64,000 nucleotides of DNA from Stieleria marina. GTDB lineage: Bacteria; Planctomycetota; Planctomycetia; Pirellulales; Pirellulaceae. The position numbers and the translations under genes are program-made. Under the pieces are notes generated by a model. It was not told the DNA's origin. It saw nothing but the letters and a program-made list of their open reading frames with translations, and did no database searches. The stretch lies in the NCBI GenBank assembly GCA_007741555.1, contig CP036526.1, positions 868,001-932,000 of the forward strand, in the 5' to 3' direction. Of the stretch, positions 27,396-37,663 are shown in pieces (the stretch's first letter is position 1; each line of letters begins with the position of its first letter).

Positions 27396-28502
27396 CTACC
27401 GTGGCGGAACCGAACCCGGGGGTGGCAACAGCCAGACAGGCTCACTCTCGTCGACATCGGGATAGGGACCACTCATTGCTAAGCGTTTGACATTGGGAAC
27501 GACGGTGACCCCAAATATTTCTTCGACGCCGGTATCCATTTGCAACCAAGCGACGGCGCGGCCGCTATGTAAGTCGACCACGCCGACGCCACACCGCAGG
27601 TCGTCCTTTTCGGCTTCGATCGGAATACCACCGAAGACGGACGTTTCGCGGGCGCGTGACATGCCGATGAAGGCAAACTGGCCGGCGAAGTCCATGCCTC
27701 GCAAGTAACCGGGCAACTTGTCGACGACGACTCGATCGCCGTTGGATTCGTCGACGGATTCCAACGTGCCGCAACCCGAATTGAGTACCAGCAATCGACC
27801 GTTGTGAATCCGTGGTGAGTGCGGCATGGCTAGACCTTGCGAGACGATCTCGCCGCTGGGTACGTCCAGAATCGCGCCGCCGCTGGCTTTGTTTTCTCGC
27901 CAACCGCGCGCTTGATTGGTCATGCCGAGAACACTGACGTACTTCGGCATGCCGTCTTGCATCGTCATGCCGTTGAGGTGACAGCGATCCTCGGGGGCGA
28001 GTTCTTTGATGAACGAAGGTTGCCAGCGGGGCACAAAACTGTAGTTGCCATCCAGCGTGCAAAGACACGAGAACAACGTGTTGGCAAACCAAAGCTCTTC
28101 ACCAGTCCATTGCATTTCGTGCACGTGAATATTGCCGGTGCCGTAGGCGCGTCGGTACAAGACCGCTTGATCGTACTGGCCAGTTGGTGGAATCTGGTTT
28201 GCCAGTTGCGGTTCCGCCTCGAGAATCCAGATTTGATTTTGCCCGCCAACGGCGAGTCGCCGGCCATCCCAAGCCATGCCCATGGCTTGCTGGAAATTGT
28301 GAAACCGAAGATCGACTTGATCATCCTGGCCTGCGCCTACAATCGCCACCTTGCCTGCCGCATACGTGGAAACCAATAGGGATGAATTCAGATGCCGCAA
28401 AATCCCGGAGAAATCGGCCGAGGCGCGAAAAGCAATTTCCCGTTGAGGAACCGCTTTGGAACGCATGGTTCCTACTGAATCAGTTTCTGGCGGTAACGAC
28501 AT
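27396..28502 (-). CDS. TIGR03032/DUF4915-like beta-propeller protein
   Basis: 368 residues. The sequence fits the TIGR03032 family: SSLLVSTYAAGKVAIVG, GMAWDGRRLAVGGQNQIWIL, HVHEMQWTGEELWFANTLFSCL, CHLNGMTMQDGMPKYVSVLG, MPHSPRIHNGRLLVLNSGCG and FAFIGMSRARE. The family is thought to fold as a propeller; its function is not known, though some members lie beside surface-protein or tetratricopeptide genes. No signal peptide is seen, so it is probably cytoplasmic. The giant surface-protein gene follows 58 bp downstream on the same strand, so they may be co-transcribed. Confidence 0.85.
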   Translation of the reverse strand: MSLPPETDSVGTMRSKAVPQREIAFRASADFSGILRHLNSSLLVSTYAAGKVAIVGAGQDDQVDLRFHNFQQAMGMAWDGRRLAVGGQNQIWILEAEPQLANQIPPTGQYDQAVLYRRAYGTGNIHVHEMQWTGEELWFANTLFSCLCTLDGNYSFVPRWQPSFIKELAPEDRCHLNGMTMQDGMPKYVSVLGMTNQARGWRENKASGGAILDVPSGEIVSQGLAMPHSPRIHNGRLLVLNSGCGTLESVDESNGDRVVVDKLPGYLRGMDFAGQFAFIGMSRARETSVFGGIPIEAEKDDLRCGVGVVDLHSGRAVAWLQMDTGVEEIFGVTVVPNVKRLAMSGPYPDVDESEPVWLLPPPGSVPPR

Positions 28503-28922
28503 CGGAGCACACGGGGCAGTTCAGGTGGGTTGCTGAAAGATGGGAGGGGGGGGTGCAGTGTACCCCGTCTGATCGGGCGTTTGAAGAGTACCCCGATGTG
28601 GCCGTCGTTGCTTGGTGCAGGCGCTCAGCCTGTACGTGTTTTTTTGATCATGTCTCTGTCGACTGCTTTCTGGTCGACCGATTTCCGTTCGCATCAAGCG
28701 AGTCGACTGAAGGTCGGGGAGAGACTTGGGCGCATCCGATTGGTAAGCCAATGCCCTTGCGGACAGAGTTGGCCATCAACATGGTTTTTCGCGATGGCGA
28801 CGTTTCGCAATGGAGTGATTGTCGAAGCACGCGATCATTCTGATATCGACGATTTGAATCGGCAGCTCAAGAGCGAAGAGCGTTGCGGTATCTGAGCTGC
28901 CTGTATCTGACCGATCGGCGGA
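28503..28922. other. 420-bp region without a convincing gene
   Basis: Lies between the 3' end of priA and the start of the TIGR03032-type gene. A plus-strand frame at 28530-28895 ends with about 30 protein-like residues (RNGVIVEARDHSDIDDLNRQLKS) but the rest is Trp/Cys/Arg-rich and not protein-like. It may be a remnant or chance. A G-rich tract (GGGAGGGGGGG) is at about 28541-28551. No hairpin terminator was seen after priA. Confidence 0.35.
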
Positions 28923-31361
<2,439 letters not shown>

Positions 31362-31568
31362 AGTGGATTAGACGATTCAGGTAGAGAAGCAGTCTTTGAC
31401 GCAGTGCTGGACGTCCCAGCGGCAGCTTTAAGTGCTCAAGCGGTGGGGATAAGTTACGAACGGGGCTGGCGAAGGGCATTAGGGGCGTTGGTAAGGGATT
31501 GTGTGGCTGCGCTGTGACACGTAAGGTCCGCAAGGGTAACGCTTGCATCAAAATCGACGAGACAAACC

Positions 31569-32174
31569 ATGCGAATCGGCATTTTTGGCGGATCATTTGA
31601 TCCCGTTCACTACGGACACTTGTGGATTGCCGAGATGGCGCTCGAGCAATTGGAGCTCGATGAGATCCGCTGGATACCAGCAGCGCAATCACCTTTGAAA
31701 CCGGGCGGGGCGATTGCCAAGTCCGAAGATCGTTTGCGGATGCTTTCCCTGGCGACGGCGGGAGCGACAGGGCACGTCGTCGATGACCGCGAGATCCGCC
31801 GCGGCGAAGTCAGCTACACAATCGACACTGTCAACGAATTGCTCCAGGAATCACCCGACGCTCAAATTCTGATGGTCATCGGTAGCGATTCTTTGGCGTC
31901 GATGCGGCAATGGCATCAACCCGAAGAGCTGTTGGGCAAAGTTGTTCCGGCGGTTGTCCAGCGAGGCGGCGAAGCCGACATCGATTTCAGTGTGCTGGAC
32001 GGCTTGGCGGATGCCGATCGCATTGAACTGTTTTCGCAGAACGTGATCGCGATGCCTGAAATTGAATTGTCCAGCAGCGAGCTACGGTCAAGGATTGCTG
32101 CGGGCAAGAGCATCCGATTTCGTTTGCCGCGAAGCGTGGAAGCCATGATTGCGGCGAGCGAACTTTATCGATAA
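31569..32174 (+). CDS. nadD: Nicotinate-nucleotide adenylyltransferase
   Basis: 201 residues. Transfers AMP from ATP to nicotinate mononucleotide, giving deamido-NAD in NAD biosynthesis. The first motif GIFGGSFDPVHYGHL with the (H/T)xGH nucleotide-binding signature is at residues 4-18. The substrate region WIPAAQSPLKPG and the C-terminal nucleotidyl-transferase motif ELSSSELRSRI (ISSTxIR type with Ser for Thr) are in place. Usual length. Divergent from priA. The rsfS neighbour that often follows nadD in bacteria is absent; a convergent flavin reductase gene lies 90 bp away. Confidence 0.95.
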   Translation: MRIGIFGGSFDPVHYGHLWIAEMALEQLELDEIRWIPAAQSPLKPGGAIAKSEDRLRMLSLATAGATGHVVDDREIRRGEVSYTIDTVNELLQESPDAQILMVIGSDSLASMRQWHQPEELLGKVVPAVVQRGGEADIDFSVLDGLADADRIELFSQNVIAMPEIELSSSELRSRIAAGKSIRFRLPRSVEAMIAASELYR

Positions 32175-32264
32175 CTCACCCGAGTCGGCAAAGCACTGCA
32201 CAAAACACTGGACGAAGTGCAAGTCAAACCGTCTCTAGGCAGGACTGGCAGTGAACACGGATCG

Positions 32265-32804
32265 TTAGGGGGCACCGAAGTTTATGCCTTTAACGGCATC
32301 CGCAATCTTGGTGGTCTCGTCAACCAGTTGGGACATGCGCTGCGCCACGAGGTTATCTTCGATGCGGCGATCCGCAAAAGACGTTTCGACTGCGTAAACA
32401 AAACGCGGCACGATCAGGCAGCGAAAGTCCAACATCAAACTATTGGCAAGTCCCATGCCTGACATGTAGCTGCCTTGTCCACCGGCTGCCAGCATCATGC
32501 TGACGACTTTTCCGGTCCAGGCGCGGCCCGTCAGTTCCAGGGCGTTTTTTGCGACCGAATTGACGTCGTAGTTGTAGACGGGCGATGCGATGAAAATGCC
32601 GTCAGCTTCTTCGACGATCTTTGACAGTCGTTGAACGTTTGCGTCGCCGTAAGCAGAACCACCGTCGCACGGTGGAAACGAATGCACGGCGAGATCAAAC
32701 AGCGTGACGTCGCGATCTGCGTTTTGCAGCAAGTCGACGCAGTGTTTGGCCAAAATCCGGCTGCGGCTATCTGGATTCAGGCTAGCACTGAGAACAAGAA
32801 ACAT
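32265..32804 (-). CDS. NADPH-dependent FMN reductase-like flavoprotein
   Basis: 179 residues with a flavodoxin-like fold: VLSASLNPDSRSRILA (FMN phosphate loop), then GIFIASPVYNYDVNSVAKNALE, the family's P.YN motif with a usual G replaced, and MLAAGGQGSYMSGMGLANSL. Members reduce FMN, quinones, azo dyes or chromate with NAD(P)H; the substrate here cannot be told. ATG start at 32804. The gene upstream on the same strand ends 176 bp away, so it may have its own promoter. Confidence 0.85.
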   Translation of the reverse strand: MFLVLSASLNPDSRSRILAKHCVDLLQNADRDVTLFDLAVHSFPPCDGGSAYGDANVQRLSKIVEEADGIFIASPVYNYDVNSVAKNALELTGRAWTGKVVSMMLAAGGQGSYMSGMGLANSLMLDFRCLIVPRFVYAVETSFADRRIEDNLVAQRMSQLVDETTKIADAVKGINFGAP

Positions 32805-32980
32805 GACGCAGTTGTGGATGAGAAAACGACGTGCACAGCGGCGGCGTGCACTGTGATGAGCTGCAGAAAAACGAGATCGCTCTCAATAACTCTCGAAAAC
32901 GCTCCCAACTAAACTACGAAAAAACGTGCCCTTAGAAAAGGACACGTTATTGAATCGATCAAACAGCGAAGCGGGATTGC

Positions 32981-33682
32981 TTAGCAAAGGTCCGCGTAGT
33001 TTTCGCTGTCCATGCCCAATCGTGTTTTGAGAACATTGAACTCGTCGAAGTAGCGTTCGCTGCTGCTATGGACGTGTTCTGCTTCGGTGATGAATTGCAG
33101 ATCTTTGTCAGGATAGACATCACCGCTGATCAAAACGTTCTCGAATTGATCGAGAGGATGCCCATAGACGATCAAGAGTTTGTGTTCGTCTAACTGGACT
33201 TCCTGTCGTTTGCTGGGGTTGATCACTGCGATTCCAGTGCAGCCATCGTTTGTCAGCAGTTCTTCATGGTCCAGCAGCATGCTCTTCAGAACAGGCATGT
33301 CGATCTGCTCGCGATAGAGGTCTTCGTGCTCACCACCAGATTGATGGCTCGTTTCAAGCACGACGTCCACTGTTTCGCCCAGTTCGTCAATCAGCTCGAG
33401 GAAAAGGTCCATCAAGTATCGACGGCTGGCAGCAGCCATGATGACAGGGGTTTTTTGGCCAGCTTCGTCAACGTATTCGTCGTGACGAAATCCTTGACGA
33501 GGCGTGACTTTCAGGTCGTAGGAAGGGCGGACGGCGTCGGTTAGCTCGAAAGCACCGTACGTTTTGATGCCCATATGCGTCTGCAGTTCTTCGTCCGATA
33601 GAGTTTCGAAGCTGCCGTCGGAGATAACTTGAGCGGAGTCTTCGGTCGAACCGTTGCGAAGTATGCGTTTAAGGAAACCCAT
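32981..33682 (-). CDS. Conserved-looking protein of unknown function
   Basis: 233 residues from the ATG at 33682. The frame is open back to a TTG at 33796, but the added residues are not protein-like and MGFLKRIL is a plausible start. Soluble, acidic, no signal peptide or transmembrane segment. Segments that look structured are KTYGAFELTDAVRPSYDLKVTPRQGF, RRYLMDLFLELIDELGETVDVVLETSH, and a core of DEHKLLIVYGHPLDQFE with FENVLISGDVYPDKDLQFITEAEHVH. No family was recognised. It is transcribed away from the transglutaminase-fold gene. Confidence 0.7.
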   Translation of the reverse strand: MGFLKRILRNGSTEDSAQVISDGSFETLSDEELQTHMGIKTYGAFELTDAVRPSYDLKVTPRQGFRHDEYVDEAGQKTPVIMAAASRRYLMDLFLELIDELGETVDVVLETSHQSGGEHEDLYREQIDMPVLKSMLLDHEELLTNDGCTGIAVINPSKRQEVQLDEHKLLIVYGHPLDQFENVLISGDVYPDKDLQFITEAEHVHSSSERYFDEFNVLKTRLGMDSENYADLC

Positions 33683-34055
33683 TTGGATTGTCCATGGCGT
33701 GGTTGGTCTGGTAACCACCAAGAATTCTTGGTGTTGGTTCGTCCGCGTGAACGAACCGTGTACACCCAACGCTAGGTCACATCCGACCAGCGACAAAAAT
33801 TTCCCCTAGACATAAGCGTTTACCCCGGGAAACTTATCCAGCCAGCCCGGACGACTCGTTCAAGCATGGCAATCGTTACAACCCTGCTGGAATTACGATC
33901 GGAATTCGATCGTCTGTGAGGTGGAACCCCGCAAGAGAGCATTCGTTTTTTCGCATTGCCGGTCTATAATTCAGTTCGCAACACAGCTGTGTTTTCCAAG
34001 GCTTTCTGCGCGCCCGATCTACGGTGCACTTGGGTGATGGCTGATCAAGGGGATA
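33683..34055. other. Divergent intergenic region
   Basis: About 370 bp between the unknown minus-strand gene and the plus-strand lipoprotein gene. It should hold both promoters. The only box close to consensus is TATAAT at 33965-33970 (plus strand). The stretch 34002-34055 contains no recognised structure. Confidence 0.4.
33942..33970 (+). promoter_or_regulatory. Candidate sigma-70-type promoter
   Basis: A perfect TATAAT at 33965-33970, about 90 bp before the lipoprotein gene. The -35 position 17 bp upstream reads TTCGTT, a poor match to TTGACA, within a T-rich stretch. Supported only by the -10 box and its position. Confidence 0.3.
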
Positions 34056-35744
34056 TTGAACTTGCCACTTTCGGATACCAGCGTGAAGAGCCCAACGCCA
34101 CTGAGCCTGCCGCCTCTAAACACGCAGTATTCTGCGTGGAGTTTTTCCAGTGCCGCTAGAGGCCTGGTCGTATTCGTTGCCTTGTGGATCGTCGGTTGCG
34201 ATTACATTCCCGATCGACCGCCACTAATTCCGCCCAAGGAATTGAACCGAGCAAAAATCCAGGCCGACGCCGCGGCCAAACTAATCGAAGCTCCCTCGGT
34301 CGGCTTCGCCGGGGATTGGGAGTCTTGGTATGGATATTATTTGAACAACCAGCATGTTGGCTATTCGCACACCAGTGCAAAGCGTTTGGTCGAAGACGGG
34401 GCTGATCGTTCCGAGGCAAATATTGTCTATGAGTTTCAGGAACAACTGCGTTTTCGACGTGGCCAATCGATTTCGGTACAGCACTTGTCGCAAAGTTCCG
34501 TGGAGACGCGAAACGGCTCGCTGCAGAATTTTGAAAGCGCGATTAAAGTCGGTCCTCTTGTCAGTCGCATTGCGGGCACCGTGGCCAACGGTCAGTTGAA
34601 CGTTGAATCGGTTCGTGGAACGAATCGAAAAACGGACCGCATCGTTTGGGAGTCAAATCAAAGAGGTCTGGATGCGATCGAACAATCGCTTCGCCGCACA
34701 CCCATGGCTAAAGGTGACAAGCGGGCATTGAAGATGTTGTTGCCGCATCGGTATCAACTCGGGATAGTCGAACTTTTCTGCACGGGGCAATCTGCCACGT
34801 CAATGATCGACGGCAGCTATCAGTCGTTGCTGGAGATTGTCAGTGTCGAAAAGGTGGATGGCAAGGTTGTTTCGGAACAGGTTTTGTGGACGGACGATGA
34901 AGGTTTGATTCGCAAAAAACTCCGTAGCGGAGTCGGCATGGTGGCCTATCGGATGGGCCGCCAGGCTGCGTTGAAGGACGCGATCGAAGAGCAGGATTTG
35001 TTTGACGCAACCATCGTCAATGTGTCGGGTAGCATCGATCGGCAAAGCGAAACCAAGCAAGTTGCCTATGTGGTTTTGCCAACGGAGGATTTGGTTCAGG
35101 CGGGCAAGACGGTTTCGGTACCTACAACTCCGGGGCAGTTTATTCGGATGATGGAGGACGGAAGCGTTCGGATTTTGGTCAACCAGAGTGCCGACGCTGT
35201 GCGGCAAGGTTTTTCGGCTACAAAGCTGCAGCCGAGCGACGGGGATTTAAAGCCCAACGCCTTCATCGATTCCAATCACGGGGATGTCCGCCGAATTGCG
35301 ACCGCTGCGATCCGGGGGGATCTTAGCCAAGAAGAAATTGCGTTGACGCTGGCGCGCACCGCCAAAGACTTGCTCAATCCACGACCGACATCCGAAGGCT
35401 TTGTCCGAGCCTCCACCGTGGTGCAAAAGACGACGGGTGGCAGCACCGAGCATGCTTTGGTGTTGGCTGCTTTGCTACGAGCCAAAGGGATACCCTCACG
35501 CTTGGCGATGGGAATCAAGTATGTTCCCGATCAAGAAGCGATGGCCTACCACGTTTGGACGCTCGCACACGTCGATGGCGAAAAATGGATTTCGCTAGAT
35601 GCAATGACAGGCCAGCAAGCGGCCGCGGATCGAATCACTTTCGTGACGACCAACCTGAACGACGGGAACCCTTTCAATGCCGTCGCTGCGGTGTTGGCGA
35701 TGATGAGCCGAATCCAAATCGAAATCAAATCAGCGGTCTACTAG
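34056..35744 (+). CDS. Lipoprotein with transglutaminase-like domain lacking the catalytic Cys
   Basis: 562 residues from the TTG at 34056, which has AAGGGGA just upstream; GTG at 34083 is an alternative. A hydrophobic segment ends in the lipobox WIVGC (Cys48), so it is probably membrane-anchored outside the cytoplasm. The middle is unassigned beta-rich sequence. The C-terminal transglutaminase core has GGSTEHALVLAALLRAKGIPSR, where families of this type read GDC(N/T)EH. The nucleophile position is Ser463 (codon AGC at 35442). The His (AYHVW, His499) and Asp (ISLDAM, Asp515) of the triad are kept. Probably a non-catalytic or altered transglutaminase fold. Convergent with the Nudix gene. Confidence 0.8.
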   Translation: MNLPLSDTSVKSPTPLSLPPLNTQYSAWSFSSAARGLVVFVALWIVGCDYIPDRPPLIPPKELNRAKIQADAAAKLIEAPSVGFAGDWESWYGYYLNNQHVGYSHTSAKRLVEDGADRSEANIVYEFQEQLRFRRGQSISVQHLSQSSVETRNGSLQNFESAIKVGPLVSRIAGTVANGQLNVESVRGTNRKTDRIVWESNQRGLDAIEQSLRRTPMAKGDKRALKMLLPHRYQLGIVELFCTGQSATSMIDGSYQSLLEIVSVEKVDGKVVSEQVLWTDDEGLIRKKLRSGVGMVAYRMGRQAALKDAIEEQDLFDATIVNVSGSIDRQSETKQVAYVVLPTEDLVQAGKTVSVPTTPGQFIRMMEDGSVRILVNQSADAVRQGFSATKLQPSDGDLKPNAFIDSNHGDVRRIATAAIRGDLSQEEIALTLARTAKDLLNPRPTSEGFVRASTVVQKTTGGSTEHALVLAALLRAKGIPSRLAMGIKYVPDQEAMAYHVWTLAHVDGEKWISLDAMTGQQAAADRITFVTTNLNDGNPFNAVAAVLAMMSRIQIEIKSAVY

Positions 35745-35765
35745 GGAACCGATGTCTTTGGCCTG

Positions 35766-36206
35766 CTACTTCAGCGATTCGAAGTGGTCGGCGACGGCTT
35801 GAAGTAACGGATCGATGGTTTGGGTTTGGATACTGTGCGGCGGCTGCCAGTCGAACCATTTAGCCGACTCGTGTTCGGTTAGATTCAGTTTCGGTGGTTT
35901 GCTGATGTACCCCAGGAAGTACTTCACTTTCTTCATGAAAACCTCATCGCCCCAGCGACGGTAGGTCACCGGGTATTTGGTCGTAAATACAAACTGCTCG
36001 TCGATCGAAATCTGACCTGTTGCAATTCCCGTCTCTTCTTCGGTCTCTCGGAGGGCGGTTTCCAAATAGGTCTCGTTCGGTTCACAATGGCCTTTTGGCA
36101 AGTCCCAACGTTTGGCATGCCGCATCAGCAGGAATTGCTTTTTCGGTTCGCCCGTGAATAGCACGATGCCTGCGGCTTTGACTTTGCCCTGCGGTTTTTT
36201 CTTCAC
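35766..36206 (-). CDS. Nudix hydrolase
   Basis: 146 residues from a GTG start. It carries the complete Nudix box GHCEPNETYLETALRETEEETGI (Gx5Ex7REUxEExGU), with KRWDLPKGH just before it. The family hydrolyses nucleoside diphosphates linked to another group. The MRHAK.WDLPKGH context resembles the Ap4A-hydrolase/(di)nucleoside polyphosphate branch, and a C-terminal WFDWQPPHSIQTQ fits this group, but the substrate is not certain. Shares a 69-bp divergent gap with the cobalamin adenosyltransferase gene. Confidence 0.92.
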   Translation of the reverse strand: MKKKPQGKVKAAGIVLFTGEPKKQFLLMRHAKRWDLPKGHCEPNETYLETALRETEEETGIATGQISIDEQFVFTTKYPVTYRRWGDEVFMKKVKYFLGYISKPPKLNLTEHESAKWFDWQPPHSIQTQTIDPLLQAVADHFESLK

Positions 36207-36275
36207 GCTGATTACTCAGGAAATGGTTGGATCACGTCGTCTGGACGACCAGCATTTTTACGATGGTAGGGTTTT

Positions 36276-36878
36276 ATGAAAATTTACACGCGCACCGGCG
36301 ATACGGGCAGTACCGGATTGTTTGGCGGCCCAAGGGTTGGCAAAGATGATTGCCGGATCGAATCCTACGGCACCGTTGATGAATTGAACGCCGCGATAGG
36401 CATGGCGCGCAGCAAGGGCGTCGGCGAACCCATTGATCATGAGCTGGATCAAATTCAGCATGCACTTTTTTCCATCGGAGCAGAGTTGGCAACACCTGCG
36501 CCCGACGAGTTTGATTTACGCGTGATCGGCGACCGCCATATCGGACAGCTAGAAGACTGGATTGACCAGCACGAAGCGACCTTGGAACCGCTGAAGCATT
36601 TTATTCTGCCGGGTGGAACGGTCGCTGCATCGCACCTGCATCTCGCGCGTGCGATCTGCCGTCGTGCAGAACGTCGTGTCGTGACGCTGGGGCAACAATG
36701 CGGCGATTCGCAATCTGATTCGGCCCAAACCGATACGACCAAGGCGGCCGCAATATCGGAGTCGCTGATCATTTACCTCAATCGGCTAAGCGACTATCTG
36801 TTCGTCCTCAGTCGGGCGGTCAATCATCAAAGTGGTATCGCTGAAGTTCAATGGCAGCGTCCCAGTCCCGGCAATTAA
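36276..36878 (+). CDS. Cob(I)alamin adenosyltransferase (PduO type)
   Basis: 200 residues. Transfers the adenosyl group of ATP to cob(I)alamin to make coenzyme B12. Visible PduO-type marks: TRTGDTGSTGLFGG at the ATP-binding N-terminus, VGKDDCRIESYGTVDELNAAIG, FILPGGTVAASHLHLARAICRRAER, and YLNRLSDYLFVLSRAVN at the end. An insertion at about 150-170 (QQCGDSQSDSAQTDTTKAA) is low-complexity. No cobalamin synthesis or B12-dependent enzyme gene lies in the window, nor was a cobalamin riboswitch seen upstream. Confidence 0.95.
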   Translation: MKIYTRTGDTGSTGLFGGPRVGKDDCRIESYGTVDELNAAIGMARSKGVGEPIDHELDQIQHALFSIGAELATPAPDEFDLRVIGDRHIGQLEDWIDQHEATLEPLKHFILPGGTVAASHLHLARAICRRAERRVVTLGQQCGDSQSDSAQTDTTKAAAISESLIIYLNRLSDYLFVLSRAVNHQSGIAEVQWQRPSPGN

Positions 36879-37639
<761 letters not shown>

Positions 37640-37663
37640 TTCTAACTAGCCGGCTTTCTTTCT

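Noticed and set aside
27338-27472. N-terminal extension of the giant surface protein
   Set aside because: The extra 45 residues (His/Arg/Cys-rich) would overlap the end of the TIGR03032-type gene; ATG at 27337 starts the known type of N-terminus.
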